A stretch of 64,000 nucleotides of DNA from assembly GCA_025201705.1 (NCBI GenBank), contig MU616639.1, positions 1 through 64,000 of the forward strand, written 5' to 3'. Source of the stretch: Dissophora ornata (lineage: Eukaryota; Mortierellomycota; Mortierellomycetes; Mortierellales; Mortierellaceae). The notes beneath the pieces are model-generated. The model saw only the letters and a program-made list of their open reading frames with translations, ran no database searches and was not told where the DNA came from. Shown here in pieces: positions 1 through 9,249 of this stretch (position 1 is its first letter; the number at the start of each line of letters is the position of its first letter). The position numbers and the translations under genes are program-made.

Positions 1-648
1 CTTCTATTTCTCTCTCAATCTCTCAATTGTCACTTACGCTTCAGCCTCCGTTCGTGCAACGCCCCCGTGGTGTGACAAAGAAGATCTTGACATCTTTTTT
101 TTTTTGTCTTTTCGTCTATCATCTTTACCTCTCACATGCTCTATTGTTACTTTTTTTTTTTTTAGTTATTGTTTCCAATTTATTATTTGTTATATCAATT
201 AAAAGCAAATGTCTATATGAGCATAAAGAAAAAAAAGAAGGGCAGGGACCCCGTTTGTCTGCTATTGAATGTTGGTGTTTGTCTTATCTTGCCAAAGATG
301 TAAAGTAAAAAGAAACAATCAACGCGAATTATATTAAGAGTAGAGAGGTAGAAAAGATTGAAGCAAAGGCGGAATATGTACAAAGTATATCGAGATAGCA
401 ACGCGAAAGAGGAAACACAATATACATATAGGGGGCACAAAGGTGTGCAAGAACAAAAGCACAGGGAAAAAAAAAAAGGGTAAAGGAAAAAAATCAAAGG
501 GTATGTATGATACAAAGTACGGAGAATTTGTTTCTTAATTGCAAAACGACAAGGAGAATGATGGTATGATGACATCATGACAGGAGAGTCGATTTCCTTA
601 TCATTCTGTTTTTTTTTGTGTTGAAAAAGACAGACATGGCGAGGGTTT
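1..648. other. Left-edge spacer, no gene seen
   Basis: T-rich and A-rich low-complexity DNA lies downstream of the zinc-finger gene that ends at 649. Open frames here are short and made of Phe/Leu/Lys runs from homopolymers, with no family signature. It probably holds the 3' UTR of the minus-strand zinc-finger gene. Confidence 0.6.
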
Positions 649-2001
649 TCACATTGCCTGGCTAAGCATGCTCAAGACCACAGCTGCCTCCTCGACCTTG
701 CGTCGCAGACGGAACTTGCGAGCCCAAAGCCTCTTGCTCTTCCTCGTACGTTCCTTGCGGTCCTTGTCATCCTTGACGCGACCGTCTGGCAACGAGTCCC
801 ACTTGCACTTGCGCGGGTGCATCGTCGGCGACATATTATGCACGTTCTTCAAATGCCGTCTCAGGTTACAATTCTGATTCTTGCTTGGCTTGAACGCTCG
901 GCTGCACACAGGGCACAACAACAGCTGTGGGTTCGATGAGCTGCTCGCGCTCAACGACGACATCGAGATCAAAGAAGCCGTCGAGGAGTTGCGGATGGAC
1001 ATGGATGCGGAAAAGGACGACATCGATGTCGACGAAGGCGAGTTCAATCCGCTGCGGCTGGATCCCATAAAGTGCTGCTCCGAAGAGAACGGTGACGAGT
1101 CGCGCGAGAAGGACGAACGATCAGATGAAACCGAGGGAGAGCGTGACATCGATCGCTGTTTGTAATCTCCATCCGTCATCATCATTCGGCCAACAGTAGA
1201 GGCTTGGCTGTTGAAAGAAGTCAAGTTCACAGATCGAGTCGAGGCTTGGAGGGGCGTCATTGGCGCAGGAGAGAGAGGATGGAGTCTAGTGGAGATAGAT
1301 TCCATAGCCATTGGGGTCGTCGGTGTTGGCAGCTGATGATACGTAGAGATGGGCCGCGAAAAGTAATCACCAGGTCCATCATAGGGCGAGCGGTCCCCTC
1401 GAGCATGATAGTGCGCCTCACGGTGATGGTATTCAACATGATCTCGCGATGCTGATGGGGAGGGCGGGTAGATCTCTCTTGGCGAAGGCAGGGCTTGGCT
1501 CTGATACTGCTGCTGTCTGCTGGCGACGGTAGCAGGATGTGGAATTGACGCATAGGGGTGGACATGGTGATGGGCTGACTGCTGATAGGGATGATGGTGA
1601 TGCTGAAGATTGGACGGGTGGCTTGAGTAGCCCTTGGGCTGCGGCAGAACAGTCGAGAAGGGAGCAGACATGTGGTGCTTCTGGGATGGAGTCATCAGGG
1701 ACTTGTGAAGGCGTTCATGTGAGAATGAAGGAGAACGACTCGTCATGTCGCAGGGCGTAGCGGGTCCTGGCGAGCACGACAGGGAACGATCCGAAGATGA
1801 GCTGTACAGGCTGTGGAGCGACGAGCTTGAAAGACGCGAGGAGAGCGATGGCATCGAGTAGGATCGGCTCTGGAAGTTCATTGTAGGTGAAGGTGAGCTC
1901 GGCGATGGGATTGTGTGGTATGAGCGAGCAGAAGGAGAGGCAGAGGATGTGTAGGATGAAAGGTTGGTTTGGATAGAGGGTAGATCCATTGAGCTGGACA
2001 T
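649..2001 (-). CDS. Ser-rich C2H2 zinc-finger protein, putative transcription factor
   Basis: Single-exon gene of 450 residues. I chose the ATG at 2001, which opens MSSSMDLPS and the low-complexity region; the frame stays open upstream but that part looks like 5' leader. About 370 residues are disordered and rich in Ser, Pro, His and Gln, with a His/Gln stretch near residues 130-180. Close to the C-terminus is one finger beginning LLLCPVCSRAF: Cys-x2-Cys, 16 residues, then His-x4-His (RRHLKNVH). It is followed by a strongly basic tail (RKERTRKSKRLWARKFRLRRK) that could be a nuclear localisation signal or DNA contact. Family knowledge suggests a sequence-specific DNA-binding regulator; target and pathway are unknown. 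Its upstream side is the largest gene-free stretch of the window, as is common for fungal regulators. Confidence 0.8.
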   Translation of the reverse strand: MSSSMDLPSIQTNLSSYTSSASPSARSYHTIPSPSSPSPTMNFQSRSYSMPSLSSRLSSSSLHSLYSSSSDRSLSCSPGPATPCDMTSRSPSFSHERLHKSLMTPSQKHHMSAPFSTVLPQPKGYSSHPSNLQHHHHPYQQSAHHHVHPYASIPHPATVASRQQQYQSQALPSPREIYPPSPSASRDHVEYHHREAHYHARGDRSPYDGPGDYFSRPISTYHQLPTPTTPMAMESISTRLHPLSPAPMTPLQASTRSVNLTSFNSQASTVGRMMMTDGDYKQRSMSRSPSVSSDRSSFSRDSSPFSSEQHFMGSSRSGLNSPSSTSMSSFSASMSIRNSSTASLISMSSLSASSSSNPQLLLCPVCSRAFKPSKNQNCNLRRHLKNVHNMSPTMHPRKCKWDSLPDGRVKDDKDRKERTRKSKRLWARKFRLRRKVEEAAVVLSMLSQAM

Positions 2002-2620
2002 GTTTTTATAGGAAGAAAAAGAAGGGGGAAGAGATAGAATTTGCAGGAAGTGTGGATTTTGTGTACTCTGGGAAATGCCGTTGGAAAAGAACAAAGAAAT
2101 GAATTAGGAGAGAACTGGTGATGGGGATGAGGCTAGCTGTGCTGATGGGTGTATTTTGTTGTGGAAAGAATGATGAAAAAGGCTGTATAAGAAGGTGATT
2201 GTTGATGTGGATAAAGGGGTGTTTGTATTTCTATGAGAAGCAAAGAGAAAGAAAGACAAAAACGATAATGTTAGGATATTTTGCTTGTTTAAATAATTTA
2301 GCCCATGGTCCCCCAGCGCTTGTTGTCACAGCGCATTCGAATGGTAAATTCCCGCCAGAGGGTCAGTGTCCAGCTTTGTATTACCAATGAACGATGAAAA
2401 ACTAAGTGGTGAGGGCTAGGGCAAGGAAGGCGAAGGAAATGTGTCAAAGGCTGCAGGGTAATTGGTGTTAAGACGTAGACAGTCGGTCGAATAGAGTCGC
2501 GAGGATGAAAATAGTAAAGAGGGAATGAAGAATTTCACCATCGTTTATAAAAGGAGGAGCGACAGAGCCACGGAGAGTTGTTTTACTGTTTATCTCCACA
2601 AAGCCAGATACTTACAGAGC

Positions 2621-2639
2621 AGAGAGAGAGAGAGAGAGA
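2621..2639. repeat. (GA)n microsatellite
   Basis: Alternating GA run in the spacer upstream of the zinc-finger gene. Similar runs occur at 14031-14074, 41468-41486 and 60007-60029. Confidence 0.9.
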
Positions 2640-3910
2640 AAGAGAGCCAAGTGGGGCGAGGAGGAGGAACGCGAAGAGGAAGAGGACAGTGAGAGACGGA
2701 GAGCAGGCCAAGGAGATGGTACAAAGTGATTTTGAAAGTCCCAGGACACAGATATAATTAGAAAGAATATAGAAGAGTCGAAGCAGACAGGAGAGTAGCG
2801 GGTGTTGGTGTTTGACAGAAAACAAAGCAAGTAGAGAATGAAGAGAGGAGAAAAGGATAACGACGAGGAAGGGGAAAGAAGCACGATAACGAAAGCGAGC
2901 GAAAGGAACTAACGAATGAAGGATGGAGGTGAGAGGGAAGGGGTGTGTCTTGAAGAAAGAGGGAGGGAGTGGATGAGTATATAAACGAAAAAGGCGATAT
3001 ATCGTCAAAGAATAGTCGACGAGCAATAGAAACGAGAACTGTACATGTGCGACACAGAAAAGCAAGGGACAACACATGTACACAAGTGGATGGGACAAAT
3101 CAATGCTTGCATACATGCATTCTACTCTATTCAATTGTCTGCGCTTGGACTATCCCTCTTGGTGTGACCATCGCTGTTTGCTTGTATACAAACAAATATC
3201 GACGATGCAATTCAATGTGACAGGCGAGGGTGCCCGTCTATGCACAAACGCTCACCCGTGCACAGAACAAAAAAAAAAGGAGACATGCACTCAGTTAGCC
3301 ATCGGCAGTAAGGAGGACCCGCGGGAAGAGGCCGTCCTTCTACTGCACTAGGTCGCGACGGTCTGTTGTCCGTATCGGGAGCCCTACCTCCACAGTGACC
3401 CACGCTATGAGGTCGTGTTGGCTCACTCGAGCAAAAAGTACTGCGGTATGATCTTTCACCGATCATCGATCCCTCAGACCCCCATATCAGCGTAACGGTA
3501 GATGTGAAATTCTTGAACGTGCAAACGTCTAATTCCCTCGAAAGGGAATAAGCATATGCGAATGCGGGTGTGAATGTGAGAATGGTAAGCGGTAAATGAT
3601 GACAGCAGCATTACGCTGTCAACCCTCTGTCCCGCAAGCATGCTCGTTCGATCTGATCTGTTGCTTACACAGTCGGTCGTCTACATCCGCAACATCCTCT
3701 GCGCTGAGCGATTGATGCCCATCAATCTTTATGAGCCATCACCACATGCTCTCGTCAACGACAGCCTTAGTTGAGCTAGAGCGCGTTCCGTTTTGATCCC
3801 TGCCTGGTGACACAGAGGCACGTCCCCGTCCCGCCCGCACAGCGAATGTGGATGTTATCCCGCCACCCCGCCACTATGGCTCTCTCCGGCAAGAACAAAC
3901 CATAACTTGT

Positions 3911-3955
3911 CCTCACTTGAGTCAGATTCGAACGGACCACTATCCTCTAGTGAGG
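3911..3955. repeat. Short inverted repeat with tRNA T-loop-like spacer
   Basis: Perfect 7-bp arms (cctcact and agtgagg) separated by 31 nt. Read on the minus strand the spacer includes GTTCGAATC, which resembles a tRNA T loop, and ATAGTGGT, which resembles part of a D loop. There is no room for an anticodon arm, so this is not a functional tRNA. Confidence 0.5.
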
Positions 3956-4408
3956 GTAAAGTGGCAGCTCAACGTGGCCTCGGGTCACGACACCCAGGAA
4001 CTTTAGTTGTCCAGTTTGCAAGAGAAAATCAGTTGCTGTACAATGACAAAAATAACAGCATCGCCCGGTTTGAGGGACGGAACAGTCTTTCGCACATGAG
4101 GAGGAATTTTCCCACTCGCATTCGAAAAATGTTCCCAGCAATAGGGATAACAAAGCCCATTCCCATGCGTCTGTAAATCGACAAGATAGAACGAGGGATT
4201 GACCAGACGAGTTGAAGCGAACTCTGGGGTACTGACTGGCGCAAGGGATTCACTGTTTTTGAATATACCCATATGTAACGGGGCTCGGCCGACGCATGGA
4301 CCATGCCTTCCCTCCTCTCTTCTCCCCTCACTTTGTCTCTTTCCCCTCGTTTTTCAGCCCCTTCCCTGAGCTACTGGTGAGGATCGCTGTCAGGTTTTGG
4401 GAATCATA

Positions 4409-4437
4409 CCGATCCTGCCCTGAAAGCCGAGGATCGG
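4409..4437. repeat. 8-bp inverted repeat (hairpin)
   Basis: ccgatcct and aggatcgg flank a 13-nt loop. A further direct copy of the aggatcg core lies just upstream at about 4380. Function unknown. Confidence 0.5.
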
Positions 4438-5223
4438 CATTTTAGTCATGAATGCGGCGTGTCTTCCGCCCAGCAAAGGTAGTAAACGAGATTCCTTGGC
4501 AACCTATTAGACTCGACGCTTACACAGTACAGTACGATAAAACCGCTCGAATACACGAAAATGCACTGGCACAGTGCCATTGTATTTAGGCCATAGGGAC
4601 GAGGTTGCTTAGGTGGCCTATTCTCTTTACGGCAGCTTTCAATTGCATTTGCTAGTCTATGGCCCAGGCTCATCAAGGTTCAGGGGCAGAGAATCACTGT
4701 AGGGGGGAAGGCGATGAGAAGGAACACAATGCACGACAGGCGAGGGCAGGGAGTAGAGTTCAGAGTGAGAGAGAGAGAAAAAAAAGAAGGGGGAAGGAGC
4801 ATCCACAGGTGTAATTACGGGACAAAACAATTGAGCATTGACCAGCCCTCAATCTCGTCTCTCCCTACCCTCGCTGTCAATGCGGCGGATGTGCACCAGC
4901 CAAGGGTCTCATCATACCGTTCTGTAACACTGAGCGCAGGCCATCGAGAGCATGCCTTTACAGTACATGTGCGAGAAGCATCATGGAGGAACCGCTACAA
5001 CTGACCTAGGCTGAATGGAGAGTCCCGTACGTCTCGAGAGGTACAAGAGAATCATGCAAGAATGCGACGCGTCTCTTCGTAACTCGTCTCTCACTGTCTC
5101 CCGGTCCGTTGGCAAAGGTCACCTTTTGTGTTCTCTGTTCTCTGCTTGTCCCAGATAAGATCCCGCAGTCCGTTACCGTTAGAGTACAAATCTAATGATG
5201 CATAGCCGTACTCCTGTCGGGCC

Positions 5224-5246
5224 TTTTTTTTTTTTTTTTTTTTTTT
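5224..5246. repeat. Poly(T) tract
   Basis: Uninterrupted T run of about 23 nt in the gene-poor region. Confidence 0.9.
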
Positions 5247-7666
5247 CGCCGCTGCTTTTCGCCATGGCACCATTCATCTTTATGGGAATGACCCAGTCCA
5301 TTTATTTTGTGTATCACAGTGTACTTTATTTTATACTTCTTTCCTCTCATTCGGGCACGATGGAGCATCTCAAAATAGATTGTACCGGGAACCCGTTAAA
5401 GCGGGGATGGACCAATTGACGATCTAACAAACAGAAGATCAGCACGCGGGAATGGAAAGGCTTTAGCCCTCGGCACGTCCCTCCCCTGGCGCCCAGCTCG
5501 CGCCCCTTGACCCAAGGCATGCTTTCAATGTTTATTCTGATGAACTTCAATTCCAGAAGAGCGACTCTCCTCTGTGGCTTCCGAGAGAGATTCTCTCCAG
5601 CTGCTTTCCTCGAGCGTGTGTTGCAAGTCTCCCTCTCTTGATACAATGTCTTCTTATTCTTGATGCGCGAGCTTGCAGTAACTTGTGCTACAAGGACGAC
5701 AAGGACAAAGCAACTTGATCCCCAAGGTGTTTCAAAGTGTGTGGAACCCAGTCGATGTTCATGCTGTCCTACCTTGCACTCCATTGCACTCCTTGTCCCC
5801 CCAATCGCTGTCTTCAATGTCGCACATAAATTGATGCTATCTCGTCCCTCTCGAGACATCAAGGTTTGCGATCAAAGCATCTGTGAATCGCGAAATAGCG
5901 GCGAGTATTCGTTGCACGGTTCCACCGACTCGAGGATATTTTGAGATCGCTGTTTTTGCGGTGTGCTGCACCTGCAGACATGGAATCCCCCGAGCTCGTC
6001 GCTGTGGATAGAGTAAGAATCCCCCCTCCGAGCCTAAGAAGATCAACTGGCTGCCCGACGGTCGTGAGCGGATGCCCGATTATTCAATTCTCAATCAAGA
6101 GAGAATGTGATTACTAGCAGCGGTAGAGAGCAAAAGCGCGGGCACTTATCTACGAGTAAGCATATAGTCGTGGTTCTGTACATGCATATTGCACACGGCA
6201 TGCGGAGCATACTGATGTTGGACAACAAGAATTTATTGCCTCTGCTGCTTCCTGGATTGGTTCTACATGGTGCATGCAGCCCGCTCATTTTTCCTGCAGA
6301 CATCAAACGCGTCTCGGCCCCATTCCCCATGCACAAACCCCGTCCTGGACATGTGTCTGTTACAACATGTTTAGTGCAATGGACGCTTTTTTTTTTCAGG
6401 GAGTTACACTCGACAAAAGGATGACCGTGCATGCAAGTAGAACGTGAAGACGGACCTTTGAAGACCAACGGGAATACACACACTGTAATTAATTGCATTA
6501 GGTAGTTGCTGAACACAAACATACAAAAATAAAGCACCCTCCACAACCTTCATCCATTCAGGTACTCCTCCTCAACGATATTTGATGCCTTTTACTTCAT
6601 CGTCCTTTCTTTCGCTTTTATTCTTGCTGGCTCACTGATTGTCGAGGGCCGAGCACACATGAAGAAACAGGAAATTCGCGCCATTTCCATCGTCTATGAA
6701 AGTGAAGTACACCACACTTTCTCTATTTTTTTTTTTTTTTGTTATTTTTTATTTTTCGCCAACGCCGCTATCGTTCGTGACTAATCATTGGACGCGCCTC
6801 GATGAAGAGTGGACTCTCCTTTCCTTTCCTACTGTTGTATGTTTCCTGTTGCCTTTCCGCCTTTTCCATTCGCCTCCTTCAACGGTCTCCTTAACACGCC
6901 AAAGCCTTGAGGTACACTTTTGTTTACCCGACTTCTCAAATGCTTATTCACATATTGGCTGCTGCACCCCCTTTCAGCTGCATGGCGCAATGTACAAAAA
7001 AAAAAAAAACACAAACACACAAACAAAATAGACAATGCAAAGCGATTATGCAAAGTAGGGGACCCGCGCGAAAATTGACCAAGCCAAGCCCTTCTGAGGA
7101 GCGATCTCGAAGCTGAATAATGCCGAGCCGAGCTAGCCCTTTACCACATCCATGATGGATGTTCTTGCATAAACGTTTTTGAGGTTAGTCTGTTGGCGCG
7201 TCCATCACATCAACCATTTGTTCACTCGACTTTTCTCGAAGTGAATTGACTACAATGAGTAGGACGGTTGGAAGATAAGACGCCTACTTCACCTAGCCCT
7301 TGGCCCGGACCCCAACAAGGCCCTTTAACCGTTTTACTCGACTATACAAAAACGGCCGCTTTCTCTAGTTCTGAAGACACATTTTTGAGGGGCAGTAATT
7401 CTTTCTCCATATCTGTATATGCGAGTAAAGATCCAGTATGATGGGTACCGGACGGTTGCAGTGCAAGAAGCTTTCGTTTTCTCCGTCGCGATGCGATGCA
7501 TGTGACTGTCCCCGTAGTCGCAAAGCCACCCACCAGATAAACAACGCCCAATAGGGAGGCGGATTCCCCTGTGCTTTGAGTGCCTTCCCGATCAGCATCG
7601 GTGCAGCGACCTTTCCATTGTAATCCCACCCATTCGACTTTATACAGTCAGGAAACACAGCGCGCC

Positions 7667-8233
7667 ATGCTCAAGTCATCCATCACCCAGTCTGCGACGC
7701 CAGCATTGGCTCGCGGATATGCTACCAGGATCACACGCACATTGTTCCCTCGCCATTACCGTCTTCGCCCCAAAATCGAGAGCGAGGCCAATGCAACTCC
7801 TCTTGAGGACGGCTCTCTGTTTATCCGCCGCCCCACTGCAGGACCCACCACCTCTATCCTCTCTTCCACAAACCCTTCTCCTGCCTCTGTATCTTCAACG
7901 GCACCAGGATCCGAAACATCTACGCCCTTGTCACATCCCGATTTGCCCCCAGCGTTGAACGCCAACAAGGCTCCTCGTCCAGAGTTCGCCGCCTTGACCC
8001 CAGAACAGATTGCAGAGATGCGTGCACTTCGACTCGAGAACCCCGCCAAGTACACGCGCTCTTACTTGGCCAAGAAGTACAACGTCAGCGATATGTTTGT
8101 CAAGTGCTACGTCCCAGCCTCAAAAGAGGTCCAAATCGCAAGAATCAAGGCTCAGCAGCGTTCGTTCGACAGCAAGGGATGGAAGGCACAGGAGATCATT
8201 GTTCAGCGCCAGAAGCGTCGTGAACTGTGGTAG
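7667..8233 (+). CDS. MRPL20: Mitochondrial large-subunit ribosomal protein MRPL20 (mL58 family)
   Basis: Single-exon gene of 188 residues. The N-terminus (MLKSSITQSATPALARGYAT) is rich in Ser, Ala and Arg without acidic residues, as in a mitochondrial presequence. A Pro/Ser/Thr-rich linker follows. The conserved fungal block is in the C-terminal half: LTPEQIAEMRALRLENPAKY, then LAKKYNVSDMFVKCYVP and a basic end (QRQKRRELW). This matches the layout of yeast Mrpl20: presequence, linker, a helix-turn with R-L-ENP, and a basic tail. The protein belongs to the mitochondrial 54S subunit and so serves translation of mitochondrially encoded respiratory-chain proteins. I chose the ATG at 7667 because the targeting-like sequence starts there. 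Confidence 0.85.
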   Translation: MLKSSITQSATPALARGYATRITRTLFPRHYRLRPKIESEANATPLEDGSLFIRRPTAGPTTSILSSTNPSPASVSSTAPGSETSTPLSHPDLPPALNANKAPRPEFAALTPEQIAEMRALRLENPAKYTRSYLAKKYNVSDMFVKCYVPASKEVQIARIKAQQRSFDSKGWKAQEIIVQRQKRRELW

Positions 8234-8442
8234 AGGAAAGACAGGGACAGACAGCACGGAAGGAAAGCCCAATCTACACTATCTTGAAGGAGTGAGGCGA
8301 AGGGCAATCACAGTTTATCATTAAAAGAAACACAAACCATTGCATCAAATTCGAACAACCGGCAAGGATTTTATTATTTAGTACTATATACACAAAGAGT
8401 GCGCGGTAGTCTCTATACTTGAAGCTGCGATGCTTTGATCGG

Positions 8443-9011
8443 TCATGGCCCTGGGGATCGGCCGACAGTGTCACTGTGGTTCAAAAGAAAATGGCCGAGG
8501 TATTCCAAGGGATTCTGTGGCCTGATCACGTCGAGTAGAAGAGCAACCTGTTAGCCCCTCTTGCCGAAACGAGAAACGTCAAATCGGACCCTGCTCTGTT
8601 CAGGAACAAAGAACTATGTGTTGGTACCTTTCTTTCGCCAGTTGCTTCATTCCCTCCAGTAACACTGGTAATACTGTCTGGTCCAAGTACGGTCTGATTG
8701 GCATCTCTGCGATTTCAGCCTTTGAAAGCCCTGCCAAGGGATTGATGGTGCCGGCTACGGAGGATACAACCGACCCTTCACGCTCTGCATTTAGTATCTC
8801 CTAAAAGAGCCGGACAACCGCATTTGATTCACAATTAGCCATTGCTCCAAGAATGAGCTGTGAGATGGTGAAATTTGAAGTGCGAATTTCAACATACGCC
8901 AATGTTCCTCACGTGTCCTCGTTGAGACTCGACATTGACGCTGCGTTCTCGCTCTTGCGATGCTGGCGATCGTCTGTTGTCATGTGCTGGTGTTGATCGG
9001 TCCGAGTCCAT
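8443..9011 (-). CDS. SDC1: DPY30-domain protein, Sdc1-like COMPASS subunit
   Basis: Small three-exon gene: 9011-8898 (or donor at 8912, also in frame), 8800-8628 and 8521-8443, giving about 121 residues. The Ser/Arg-rich N-terminus looks disordered. The C-terminal part carries the DPY30 dimerisation signature: IRPYLDQTVLPVLLEGMKQL, LAKER, then after a splice PQNPLEYLGHFLLNHS. In the family this short helical hairpin docks on the Ash2 C-terminus in the Set1/COMPASS histone H3K4 methyltransferase and in related complexes. The exons are short, so no long open frame marks the gene. Phases agree (173 nt plus 79 nt keep frame), and the splice inside AKE-R joins cleanly to PQNP. It lies 238 bp head-to-head from YCG1. 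Confidence 0.85.
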
Positions 9012-9249
9012 GGCGCTCTGTCTGACTTTCTGTCAGTGTCTGATGGCAGTGAATTCGAGGTCAAGGTGGAGACGTGCCTGTGGGCAAAAGGAACAAAGGT
9101 GGCTTGCCACTAAAAAAAATCAGGGCAGTGTAGTAGCCCAAGTCGTTGGCCGCGAGTGGCAAAAAACGCGTTGAAGACTAAATATTTTTGAGGTCTCTGT
9201 TTTCCTGCGACACAGCACATCTCTTCGGCCACTCTCATCCCATCACCAC

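Larger units (their letters stand above)
2002..7666. other. Long gene-poor region
   Basis: About 5.6 kb with no open frame showing family conservation, no consistent exon chain, no transposase or reverse transcriptase, and no intact tRNA or snRNA. It contains a GA microsatellite (2621-2639), TATA-like strings on the plus strand near 2546 and 2979, small inverted repeats at 3532-3549, 3911-3955 and 4409-4437, and homopolymer T tracts near 5224-5246 and 6728-6741. It separates the zinc-finger gene (reading left) from MRPL20 (reading right), so both promoters must lie here. The rest could be long regulatory DNA, leader or non-coding transcripts. Confidence 0.6.

Noticed and set aside
213..578. 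121-codon minus-strand frame at the left edge
   Set aside because: Composed of Phe/Leu/Tyr runs from A/T homopolymers, no conserved motif.
2583..3134. Leu/Ser/Phe-rich minus-strand frames upstream of the zinc-finger gene
   Set aside because: Arise from a purine-rich tract including the GA microsatellite; no conserved membrane-protein pattern.
5347..5862. 171-codon minus-strand frame in the gene desert
   Set aside because: No recognisable domain, unusual composition, and no flanking exons or promoter signals.
6091..6546. 151-codon minus-strand frame in the gene desert
   Set aside because: No family likeness; Cys/Met-rich random-looking sequence.
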